Origin: Spirochaetota bacterium
GTDB taxonomy: Bacteria; Spirochaetota; UBA4802; UB4802
Assembly: GCA_018399855.1 (NCBI GenBank)
Contig: JAGYNX010000114.1
Location: forward strand, 1-6,488
Direction: 5' to 3'
DNA: 6,488 nt
Below, piece after piece: positions 1 through 5,735 of this stretch. Below the pieces are notes generated by a model. It saw only the letters and a list, made by a program, of their open reading frames with translations, was not told where the DNA came from and searched no databases. The translations under genes were made by a program, and so were the position numbers. Each line of letters begins with the position of its first letter. The first letter of the stretch is position 1.

Positions 1-77
1 TTGAAACTCACTGTAAGGTTTGCCCTTTCCAGTTTCCATGAGCCAAGTTTGAGTATATTTCTCTCATCGCAATCCAT
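1..77 (-). CDS. Possible 5' end of an unknown gene, cut by the left edge
   Basis: On the minus strand an open frame starts at ATG 77-75 and stays open to the left edge (25 codons, beginning MDCDERNILKLGSW). The frame is also open upstream of the ATG to a stop near 114-116. The peptide has a mixed, protein-like composition, but no Shine-Dalgarno sequence lies before the ATG and 25 codons are too few for a family call. If real, the gene would be divergent from the XRE/metallopeptidase operon and share its intergenic control region. I do not recognise it. It may be a chance open frame in AT-rich DNA. Confidence 0.22.
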   Translation of the reverse strand, partial: MDCDERNILKLGSWKLERANLTVSF

Positions 78-194
78 ATTACCAATATCAAAATTTATGA
101 GGTCTATTACATGTTATTAATCATATTATCTCAAGGAATATTTTGAATTAAAATCATCGGGAATCAGATAGTTTTTAATCGTATTTGTGTAAAA

Positions 195-266
195 TATAAT
201 GTGGTATACTTTCTACCACATTATGCTTGACATTCAAGCAGTGTGGTTATATCTTTACCACACTGC
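195..266 (+). promoter_or_regulatory. Paired operators of the XRE/ImmA operon
   Basis: Two dyads share the core TGTGGT-N9-ACCACA. Dyad 1 has perfect 11-base arms at 196-206 and 214-224. Dyad 2 has perfect 10-base arms at 238-247 and 257-266. Their centres (210 and 252) are 42 bp apart, about four helical turns, so two bound dimers would lie on the same face of the DNA. A third, smaller dyad, GCTTGA-CAT-TCAAGC (225-239), lies between them and contains the -35 box. Dyad 2 covers the -10 box and the expected transcription start; dyad 1 lies just upstream of the -35. Inferred role: autorepression by the XRE protein encoded directly downstream, as is usual for this family. Confidence 0.8.
227..255 (+). 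promoter_or_regulatory. Sigma70-type promoter of the XRE/ImmA operon
   Basis: A perfect -35 TTGACA (227-232) is followed after 17 bp by TATCTT (250-255), which matches the TATAAT consensus at four of six positions. Transcription would start near 261-263, about 22 bases before the XRE start codon. The -10 lies inside the second operator, so a bound repressor would occlude polymerase. A perfect TATAAT also occurs at 195-200, overlapping the first operator, but its -35 (TTTTTA, 172-177) is poor. It could be a second, weaker promoter. Confidence 0.65.
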
Positions 267-284
267 AAGTAAGGAGGTATTACT

Positions 285-647
285 ATGGAAACTTTTGGAA
301 CTTTTTTTAAAAAGGAAAGACAAAAACTGGGTATAAGTTTGAGAAAATTCTGCTTAGACAACAAATTCGATCCAAGCAACATCTCGAAAATGGAAAGAGG
401 TTTAATAAACCCGCCTTCTGAAGATATTCTTTTAAAATATGCTGAAGCGCTTAATATCAGTCCCGATTCAGAAACGTGGACTAAAATGCGCGATCTTGCC
501 CATATAGCAAGACAGACTATACCCCCAGAGGTTTTATCAAATGAAGAAATAGCTGATAGGTTACCTTTATTTTTTAGAAGTGCCAGGGGGGAAAAACTAA
601 CCGAGGAGGAACTCAAAGAATTATTAGGTATTATTAAGAAGTCATAG
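285..647 (+). CDS. XRE-family helix-turn-helix regulator, partner of ImmA-type peptidase
   Basis: A 120-residue protein. The N-terminal two thirds is a Cro/C1-type (XRE) DNA-binding domain at about residues 5-60. It shows the family pattern of a basic first helix (FFKKERQKLGISLRKF), a turn, the recognition helix with SNISKMERG (31-39), and a closing LLKYAEALNI helix. The acidic C-terminal tail (about 80-120, LPLFFRSARGEKLTEEELKEL) resembles the tail of XRE proteins that pair with ImmA/IrrE peptidases. The start at 285 is set by AAGGAGGT at 271-278, six bases upstream. The metallopeptidase gene follows after 16 bp in the same direction, so the two are co-transcribed. The protein probably represses its own operon through the two dyads upstream and is probably the substrate or partner of the peptidase. 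This is inferred from characterised ImmR/ImmA and DdrO/IrrE pairs. It could equally be the antitoxin-like half of a stress module. The gene is clearly AT-rich. Confidence 0.88.
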   Translation: METFGTFFKKERQKLGISLRKFCLDNKFDPSNISKMERGLINPPSEDILLKYAEALNISPDSETWTKMRDLAHIARQTIPPEVLSNEEIADRLPLFFRSARGEKLTEEELKELLGIIKKS

Positions 648-663
648 GTGGAAAGGGGCCATA

Positions 664-1302
664 ATGAGTGTTTTCTACATGAAGTTTAACAAGCTTAAAG
701 AAATAGCTGAACATATATTGTCAGAGGCATCAGGTATTGAAACTGAAATACCAATTGATATTGATCTTTTAGCAGAAAATTTAGAGTTCACCATAATTCC
801 TGTAGCAAACTTTAAAGAACAAATTACAAGAGAAGCATTTTTATCTCCAAATACAAAAGAAATATTTGTAGATCAGGATTTATATTGTAACCTGAAATTC
901 GAAAATAGATACAGGTTTTCGATTGCCCATGAAATTTCGCATTATTACCTGCACCTCGACTATTATAAATCAAATATTGAAAGCGGGATATCAATAGATG
1001 AGTGGATTAAAATATATTCATCCTTACCTGATGATGATCTTAAGTTATTTGAATACCAGGCAAATGTTGTTGCTGGTTGTATTCTGATCCCGGATAGTCA
1101 TTTAGATATTTACTTTCCAGAAGCACTGAAAAATTTTAAAAATAAAATTGATCAGGCAAAAGAAAATGGTATAGATAGAAATACATATATAGATTTTGTT
1201 TTAGATGGAATTGCTCAAAAAATATCCCAAAAGTTCAATGTTTCAAATGAAGCAATGATTTATAGATTTAAGGATTATAAGTATCTGGATCAAATATCAT
1301 AA
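664..1302 (+). CDS. ImmA/IrrE-family zinc metallopeptidase
   Basis: A 212-residue cytoplasmic protein with no signal peptide. The zinc site is HEISH at residues 89-93 (HEXXH; E90 is the catalytic acid), with E130 in EYQAN (130-134) as the likely third ligand. LIP (141-143) follows, matching the family pattern of a second helix with E..AN...A..L.P. The C-terminal part (ISQKFNVSNEAMIYRFKDY) is the usual ImmA tail. Known relatives cleave or inactivate a partner XRE repressor to derepress mobile-element or DNA-damage genes. Here the partner is probably the upstream XRE protein. The ATG at 664 is preceded by a purine-rich GGAAAGGGG (650-658); a second in-frame ATG at 679 (MKFNKL) is the alternative start. 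No integrase, excisionase or phage gene is visible nearby. The 3' end overlaps the decayed DUF2442 frame on the other strand by 13 bases. A 60-base sample (841-900) has only 15 G+C, unlike the right half of the window. Confidence 0.9.
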   Translation: MSVFYMKFNKLKEIAEHILSEASGIETEIPIDIDLLAENLEFTIIPVANFKEQITREAFLSPNTKEIFVDQDLYCNLKFENRYRFSIAHEISHYYLHLDYYKSNIESGISIDEWIKIYSSLPDDDLKLFEYQANVVAGCILIPDSHLDIYFPEALKNFKNKIDQAKENGIDRNTYIDFVLDGIAQKISQKFNVSNEAMIYRFKDYKYLDQIS

Positions 1303-1397
1303 AAATTGGTGTCAAACACGATAAGACCATGAATGGAAAGATCCTCGTCAATATCGGGCCAGTGTAATCCGTACCCGGAGGGGGAAACTACATAGTT
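1290..1397 (-). pseudogene. DUF2442 C-terminal fragment (N-terminus missing)
   Basis: A 35-codon minus-strand frame ends in TGA at 1292-1290. It contains GYGLHWPDIDEDLSIHGL, which I recognise as the hallmark C-terminal motif of DUF2442 (G.GIHWP.IDEDLS..GLL). Full-length members are about 80-100 residues; here everything before this motif is gone, and an in-frame stop lies just upstream (1406-1404). The fragment begins almost exactly where the DUF4160 remnant stops, but in another frame. That fits an internal deletion in an ancestral DUF4160-DUF2442 operon, two genes that are often neighbours. The function of DUF2442 is not well established; some members sit in toxin-antitoxin-like pairs. The last 13 bases overlap the 3' end of the metallopeptidase gene, tail to tail. 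Confidence 0.68.
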
Positions 1398-1540
1398 ATT
1401 CCTTTATGCCAAAATTATTTGCATCAATCCAGAACTTACATTTTTTTCCTGCTTTTTCGCAATAAATATGAACTGGCTCATTACCTTCATTTGAATAAAA
1501 AAAAGGATCTCCATCCATGTAAGTAAAGTATTCTTGGCAT
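1396..1540 (-). pseudogene. DUF4160 gene, frameshifted and truncated
   Basis: The minus strand starts at ATG 1540-1538 (MPRILYLHGWRS, typical of DUF4160 N-termini), with a modest AGG a few bases upstream. That frame hits TGA at 1489-1487. The expected continuation, FFYSNEGNEPVHIYCEKAGK followed by KCKFWID, is open in the next frame (1503-1399) and ends at TAA 1398-1396. The frame switch falls in a run of eight T (1504-1497 on this strand); seven T would restore one reading frame. Even after repair the product would have about 47 residues, whereas family members usually have about 80-90 with a further helical C-terminal part. The C-terminus is therefore also lost. DUF4160 proteins are small, of uncertain function, often beside DUF2442 and suspected of toxin-antitoxin roles. 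The homopolymer could also be a sequencing error, but that would not explain the missing C-terminus. Confidence 0.7.
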
Positions 1541-1665
1541 TGGCTTACCTGATATCTTAGTGGTCGCATTGAATAAAAAATACTTCATAAATGCAAGTCA
1601 AGCTAAATAGATAATTGCTAAGTGATGAGTGCAAAACCCTTCGCGATTTGTGTATCAAAAACTCC

Positions 1666-1701
1666 GTGTCTCTGTGCCTCCGTGGTTGCCTCCCCGTTAA
1701 G
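1666..1701 (+). repeat. Dispersed repeat copy 1 (CCTCCGTGGTTGCC type)
   Basis: The 25 bases at 1666-1690 are identical to 2932-2956, and after four different bases both copies continue with CGTTAAG (1695-1701). Similarity stops beyond this point. The core GTGTCTCTGTGCC is the reverse complement of the CACAGAGACAC element that I recall as scattered between genes in many environmental bacteria. It is noncoding here: a minus-strand open frame crosses it but has no family-like content. Copy 1 lies between the decayed DUF4160 locus and the cysteine-rich remnant. Confidence 0.85.
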
Positions 1702-1774
1702 CACACTGGTAGTTTTTTTAAAAAACATTTGTTTTTTTCCATGTAATAACTATCATATAAGCACTATTAGATAA

Positions 1775-1984
1775 CCCACTGCAGGCCTCACTTTTACCCA
1801 CAATTACCCTCGCTTCCAGGAGAACGAATGCCGTTGCTGCATGTATGACGGTGCAATTGTTCAGGAGGAAGTCAAATGCCGGTATTTTTGTAAACTGTCA
1901 CTGGACCGGCCTGGCCCGACGGGACTACAGGGTATCCCATCAATTAATAAAGAAAAACGGCAATGTCCCCGGAACCTGGAATAG
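1775..1984 (+). pseudogene. Cysteine-rich coding remnant, family unknown
   Basis: A frame open from 1775 to TAG 1982-1984 encodes 69 residues. Its middle reads ECRCCMYDGAIVQEEVKCRY followed by FCKLSLDRPGPTGLQG. Cysteines occur as CxCC, then after 13 residues CxxxC, with one more near the end. This is more organised than a random frame and suggests the end of a metal-binding or disulfide-rich protein. No ATG, GTG or TTG precedes the first cysteines; the only in-frame ATG is at 1841, after CRCC and without a ribosome binding site. A stop (1772-1774) closes the frame upstream. It is therefore most likely the decapitated 3' end of a gene. I do not recognise the family, and a chance frame remains possible. 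Confidence 0.35.
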
Positions 1985-2035
1985 TGAGTCAGGATCATTA
2001 CAGCTCAAATAATATAAACAGGTAAGGAGGGACCA

Positions 2036-2914
2036 ATGAAAAGAATACTGGTTCTCATTCTTTCCGTTTTATTCGTTTATTATGCTGGAGCGGTGTACGC
2101 GGGCACATTGATGGTTGGTGCCAAGGGCTGGTACACGTATCATGATTCGTTTATGAGTGATCATTTAACTGATCGGACAGAACAGGCAATACTGACAAGT
2201 TCGCCGGCGTTATCTGTTTCGTCTTCTTCTGAATCCGGTAACGGAACGCTTCTTGGGGGTATACTGGGATACCAGACAGATAATCAAGCCTGGGCTTTTA
2301 GTTTTGCTTTTATGGTTTTCAGTAAGTTCTCAAACAGTGTGGAAACAAATGGTACAGGAGGAGGTCTCCCTGTAGTGGATGTATCCTATGATATTGATGA
2401 AGAAAGACGAGATTATGACTTTGCAATAACATATTCACTTACTGACTATATGAAGGTTTTCGCTGGCGGGAAATACATGTCTTTGAAGTATTCAATTGAT
2501 CAATTTGTCGATTTCAACCAGGCTGCTTCACCACCATTGCCTCCATTACCAGCGGATTATGGAGAAGAGATTGTAATTGAAGCCACGTATATATTACCAA
2601 CGCTTGGAATAGGGTTTTCTTACCCCCTGAATCCACATTTTATTGTAGGCTTACAGGTTGGCCTGTTATATGTGACGGGTGACTATTCAACAAAGTATGA
2701 ATCGGGTGACTCTGAATCGGGTGATTTCGATCCATCGTATGGGTATAACGTGGAGGCGGGTATTACTCTTGTATTTGGGCAGAAAGTGCTGCTACAGAGT
2801 TCATTGAGAAGACAGTCATTCAAATTGAAGAGCTCGAATGATGAAGGTGATATTGATGGTCAGGATACCAATACAGGGTTAACATTCGCTCTAATTTACC
2901 TGATCTCTATATAA
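2036..2914 (+). CDS. Predicted outer-membrane beta-barrel protein
   Basis: A 292-residue protein. Residues 1-22 form a Sec signal peptide (KR, then a hydrophobic stretch LVLILSVLFVYY, and VYA as cleavage site before G23). The rest alternates aromatic or hydrophobic and polar residues in strand-like segments rich in Gly and Tyr (for example 72-96, 126-152, 183-215, 235-258, 280-292), as expected for a barrel of roughly 8-12 strands. Long polar loops include a Ser-rich one (54-70), a Pro-rich one (165-172, SPPLPPLP) and an acidic one with the repeated ESGD (222-230). The last strand ends in Ile instead of the usual Phe. TAAGGAGG (2023-2030) five bases before ATG fixes the start. It stands alone: repeat copies lie on both sides and the next gene is convergent. 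The specific role, such as porin, transporter or surface protein, cannot be told. Confidence 0.72.
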   Translation: MKRILVLILSVLFVYYAGAVYAGTLMVGAKGWYTYHDSFMSDHLTDRTEQAILTSSPALSVSSSSESGNGTLLGGILGYQTDNQAWAFSFAFMVFSKFSNSVETNGTGGGLPVVDVSYDIDEERRDYDFAITYSLTDYMKVFAGGKYMSLKYSIDQFVDFNQAASPPLPPLPADYGEEIVIEATYILPTLGIGFSYPLNPHFIVGLQVGLLYVTGDYSTKYESGDSESGDFDPSYGYNVEAGITLVFGQKVLLQSSLRRQSFKLKSSNDEGDIDGQDTNTGLTFALIYLISI

Positions 2915-2931
2915 CGTCTTTCCGTACCTCA

Positions 2932-2967
2932 GTGTCTCTGTGCCTCCGTGGTTGCCGTCACGTTAAG
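2932..2967 (+). repeat. Dispersed repeat copy 2 at a convergent gene boundary
   Basis: The first 25 bases (2932-2956) are identical to copy 1, in the same orientation 1266 bp away, and are followed after four bases by CGTTAAG (2961-2967). The next base begins the reverse-complement stop codon of the radical SAM gene (2968-2970). The copy starts 17 bases after the barrel-protein stop, so it fills nearly the whole 53-bp gap between the two converging genes. The gap also has a 6-bp terminal inversion, TAACGT (2912-2917) and ACGTTA (2960-2965). No U-tract terminator is visible, so a terminator role is only a possibility. Confidence 0.85.
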
Positions 2968-4869
2968 TCACATGCCGGCAACCCGAAAAGTAAAGGGCAG
3001 CTTCACGTACTCCTCTCCGATATCCCGAAGGAAGGCAGTTCGCTCTTGCTCACTCTCGAAGAGCAGAAGCTCCGGGTCATCAACGAATATTGCTGCAAGG
3101 TCTTCGGCCAGCGTATCATATGACCCCGTGGTTACCAGTGCTGCTGAGGGGGTGTGGTTTAACAGTTCCAGAGCATGTGGGGCGTTTTCACGGGTGATCC
3201 GGAGTATGGGGGTAACAATCCGATAAGTGCGTACCGCCTGCGTAAAGACATCAAGGTTCGGTGTCACGTGATACAGCCGTATGCCCTGGCCCTCTTCCGG
3301 GCCTGAGAAGATGTTCAGACGTGAGAGAAAACCCGTATCATCCCGACCTTCCAGAAAGGCTCTGACCCCCTCTTCATCCACCATGGATCCTGATTCCAGA
3401 ATTACGTTGTACAGGGTGTGTTCTGTGGGCAACCCCGTAAAAAGAGACTCAAGCCGTGGCTGCTGGGGGACGGCCTTGTTGAGCCCGATGTAGAATGAAA
3501 ATACGCTGGTCTCAACCATGTGTTCGTACCTTCTGCCCTGCCAGGAGGAAAGCTCATCACCGTTGAAACGGACACCACGGGTAAGTATCCCCTCATATTC
3601 CATGGTGAAATCAGGAAGGGAAAGTGGTGTGAGGGATATTCCCGTTTCTTCTTCCATGTACTCTGCAAGTTGCCGCACCTGTTCAAACGAGAATGCATCG
3701 CTTTCAAGCAGGTAATAGGGCGGACGGGACTGGTAGCTGCGGGCGAACTGCGGGGCCTCGTCGCGGATGCGGGTGCCGGGCAGCAGCATGAGTGGATAGA
3801 ACTCGATAAACTCACCCAAACCTTCTTCAGCCAGCCGCCCTATGGTACGGTAAAATCCTTCCGGTGTGTCGCCGGGGAGGCCGGGTATAATGCCTACCTG
3901 GAGTTCCAGGCTGGCGTCGGCAAGGTGACGCATACCGGCAAGTTCTTTTTCAACGTGTGTGCGCCTGCCCACCCGTTCAAGTGCCGAAGGGGTGAGGGTC
4001 TGCAGGCCAACCTCGCAGCTGGTGAAGCCTGCCTCTACCATCAGGTGAGCCTCTTGCGGGCCGATGCCGTCGGCACGCATCTCGGTATGCAGCCTGATGC
4101 CGCGGTTCACGTCCGCCAGCTGCCGTAGCTTTTCTTTGAATTTTGGGGTACGGTTGAATGTGGGTGAGAGGATGTATATCTCGGAAACATCCGTGTGAAG
4201 TCCCTTCTCGATGGCGGTGGTCAGCAGGTCAAAGGGTTGCTCGCGAACGGTGTAGCAGTTCTTCGAATAGAAGCAGTAACTGCAGCGATAGGGGCAGCCG
4301 CGGGTCATTTCGAATGAGACCGAACCGTCAAACATGGGGGTGAGCCAGTTGCGGGTAAAGGGCTCAATGAAACGGCCCGCGTCCATGAGTGCATCGATGG
4401 GCTGTGCAAGCAGGCGGTTGCCGGCGGGGGTGAGGGTGACGTGATTTTCAACGGTGCCGTCGGTAAGCCGGTCAAGAAACCATTCTCCCTCGCCGGAGAC
4501 AAAGAGATCAACCTGTTCATGTTTTTCTGTAAGTGCCCACGAGCCTTCGCTGATCTCGGGGCCGCCCAGTATCACCTCTATGTTGTTGTCCGCTTCCTTC
4601 ACCATGGCGGCAAGTGTGAGCACCCGCTCCACGTTCCAGAGGTAGCAGGTGAAGCAGAGCATTTCGGGACGGGTGCGCAGAATGTAACGGAGCAGCACCC
4701 TGTCTGAGGCGAAGTTTTCCAGTACCATGGGCATGAGTGAGGGTGTGTGGCTTTTGCCATGCCTGGCCTGCAGGTAGGCCGCCAGGGTTGCCGGGGCGGA
4801 GGGGATGTTCCCCTGTATGTAGTTCCACCCGTGGTCAACCAGGGGCAGCTGGATGAATAGTATGTTCAT
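2968..4869 (-). CDS. B12-binding-domain radical SAM protein
   Basis: A 633-residue protein. Residues 1-140 form a cobalamin-binding-like Rossmann domain: MNILFIQLPL strand, CFTCYLWNVERVL (72-84), VILGGPE (99-105) and SGEGE (125-129). The DxHxxG motif that ligates cobalt from below is not seen, as in many members of this class. Residues 186-400 are the radical SAM barrel: the 4Fe-4S motif CPYRCSYC with C192, C196 and C199, EMRADG (263-268), EVGLQT (286-291), GLPGDT (330-335) and LPGT (363-366). Residues about 425-633 form a C-terminal region I cannot name; the layout recalls the DUF4080-containing radical SAM group. Substrate unknown; members carry out methylations and other radical modifications. 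The gene lies 14 bp after the ADP-ribosylglycohydrolase gene, so one transcript is likely. No clear Shine-Dalgarno precedes the ATG, suggesting translational coupling. It is GC-rich compared with the left third. Confidence 0.88.
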   Translation of the reverse strand: MNILFIQLPLVDHGWNYIQGNIPSAPATLAAYLQARHGKSHTPSLMPMVLENFASDRVLLRYILRTRPEMLCFTCYLWNVERVLTLAAMVKEADNNIEVILGGPEISEGSWALTEKHEQVDLFVSGEGEWFLDRLTDGTVENHVTLTPAGNRLLAQPIDALMDAGRFIEPFTRNWLTPMFDGSVSFEMTRGCPYRCSYCFYSKNCYTVREQPFDLLTTAIEKGLHTDVSEIYILSPTFNRTPKFKEKLRQLADVNRGIRLHTEMRADGIGPQEAHLMVEAGFTSCEVGLQTLTPSALERVGRRTHVEKELAGMRHLADASLELQVGIIPGLPGDTPEGFYRTIGRLAEEGLGEFIEFYPLMLLPGTRIRDEAPQFARSYQSRPPYYLLESDAFSFEQVRQLAEYMEEETGISLTPLSLPDFTMEYEGILTRGVRFNGDELSSWQGRRYEHMVETSVFSFYIGLNKAVPQQPRLESLFTGLPTEHTLYNVILESGSMVDEEGVRAFLEGRDDTGFLSRLNIFSGPEEGQGIRLYHVTPNLDVFTQAVRTYRIVTPILRITRENAPHALELLNHTPSAALVTTGSYDTLAEDLAAIFVDDPELLLFESEQERTAFLRDIGEEYVKLPFTFRVAGM

Positions 4870-4883
4870 GTGTTGTAACTGTT

Positions 4884-5651
4884 TCAGCAGTATTCTTGTC
4901 GAAAGGCTATGGTGACTTTTCGAAGATCATCTGTCAACAATTCCAGTGTCCGCTGCTCAATATCGCCGGGAAGTCCCCCGTAAAAGGCCTCCGCCATGCC
5001 GCCGGTGATGCAGGCAAGGGTGTCGCTGTCACCCCCAAGGGAAACGGCGTTGCGCACGGCGTCCTCATAATCCGTTGATTCAAGAAAAGCGATAATAGCA
5101 GGGGGGACGCTTCCCTGGCAAGAGACGTCGAAGCTGTAGGATGGCCGGATATCATCAAGGGTTATTGAAAGGTCGTAGCCAAACCGCTCGGTTATCATGT
5201 CGCGGATTTGCTGCTTATCGTAGCCATTACGGGCGGTGAATACGCATGCGGCGGTTGCCTGTGCGCCCCGTATCCCCTCGGGGTGATTGTGGGTGACCGC
5301 GGCAGTCTGCTCTGCCTCGGTGATCACTTCTTCGAGGGTGTCAAAGGCGTACCCTACGGGGCTTACCCGCATAGCTGACCCGTTTCCCCAGCTGTTATAG
5401 GGGCCCATTTGCTCGTCCTGTGCCCATCGCTGGAACATGCCCCCGTACCCGGCGTGTGGATGTGCACGGTAGAAATCCCGCAGGGCCAGATCGTATGGTT
5501 CGTTGTTCATGATGGCATGGGCGATGGCGATGGTGAGTACCGAGTCATCGGTAAATGTGCATCCCTTCCCGAAAAGTGGGAAGTCTTTTGTTTTAATGGG
5601 TGATCTTTCGTATATGGAGCCGATGATATCACCGGCAATCGAGCCCAGCAT
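4884..5651 (-). CDS. ADP-ribosylglycohydrolase (DraG-like) family protein
   Basis: A 255-residue protein of the all-helical DraG/ARH family, near the family's usual length. Metal- and substrate-binding motifs visible are GSIAGDIIGS (3-12), TDDS (34-37), GNGSAMR (89-95), THNHPEG (120-126) and GGDSDT (206-211); the acidic residues of TDDS and GGDSDT hold the two Mg ions in known members. Such enzymes remove ADP-ribose from arginine or other groups, or hydrolyse related small molecules. The actual substrate is not evident, and no ADP-ribosyltransferase or nitrogenase gene is in view. Start choice: an ATG at 5663 would add MEEI, but the GGAGG directly following it (5661-5657) lies five bases before the ATG at 5651, an ideal ribosome binding site, while the first ATG has none. 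I therefore prefer 5651. First gene of the pair with the radical SAM gene. Confidence 0.9.
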   Translation of the reverse strand: MLGSIAGDIIGSIYERSPIKTKDFPLFGKGCTFTDDSVLTIAIAHAIMNNEPYDLALRDFYRAHPHAGYGGMFQRWAQDEQMGPYNSWGNGSAMRVSPVGYAFDTLEEVITEAEQTAAVTHNHPEGIRGAQATAACVFTARNGYDKQQIRDMITERFGYDLSITLDDIRPSYSFDVSCQGSVPPAIIAFLESTDYEDAVRNAVSLGGDSDTLACITGGMAEAFYGGLPGDIEQRTLELLTDDLRKVTIAFRQEYC

Positions 5652-5686
5652 GATTTCCTCCATTGTTGTTGATTTTTATCTGGTTT

Positions 5687-5716
5687 AGTGTATCATACTT
5701 TGTGGTTGCATCTCAA
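5687..5716 (-). promoter_or_regulatory. Candidate promoter of the hydrolase/radical SAM operon
   Basis: On the minus strand TTGAGA (5716-5711) is followed after 18 bp by TACACT (5692-5687), matching the sigma70 consensus at five and four of six positions. It would start transcription about 30 bases before the preferred ATG at 5651. A better -10-like hexamer, TATGAT (5697-5692), overlaps it but has no -35 at a normal distance. The dispersed element lies just upstream (5736 onwards). Confidence 0.4.
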
Positions 5717-5735
5717 GGATTAAATGAAATTCAAA

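Larger units (their letters stand above)
1541..2035. other. Long stretch without an intact gene
   Basis: Almost 500 bases separate the DUF4160 remnant from the outer-membrane protein gene. They hold dispersed repeat copy 1 (1666-1701), an AT-rich tract with runs of T and A (1712-1739), and the cysteine-rich coding remnant (1775-1984). The final 50 bases carry only the ribosome binding site of the next gene. I found no convincing promoter for that gene, no tRNA-like structure and no terminator hairpin. Together with the broken DUF pair this looks like a graveyard left by insertion and deletion events. Confidence 0.6.

Noticed and set aside
221..616. 131-codon minus-strand open frame opposite the XRE gene
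   Set aside because: It is antisense to a gene with a clear HTH domain and good ribosome binding site, runs through the operator region, and shows no family features.
1312..1368. Plus-strand frame containing NGKILVNIGPV, resembling a C-terminal motif of family 29 glycoside hydrolases
   Set aside because: The same DNA on the minus strand reads as the DUF2442 motif HWPDIDEDLS, a longer and more specific match. The plus-strand resemblance is a reverse-strand coincidence.
1712..1739. Runs of T and A (TTTTTTTAAAAAA) as a possible terminator
   Set aside because: There is no GC-rich stem before the T run and no gene ends just upstream in that orientation.
1557..1742. 61-codon minus-strand frame with TGRQPRRHRDTEF
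   Set aside because: It is the translation of dispersed repeat copy 1, a known source of false hypothetical proteins, and has no ribosome binding site.
3402..4828. Several open frames of 60-200 codons on both strands inside the radical SAM gene
   Set aside because: They are shadows in a GC-rich gene whose own frame carries all radical SAM motifs. The shadow products are low-complexity, rich in Pro, Ser, Arg or Cys.
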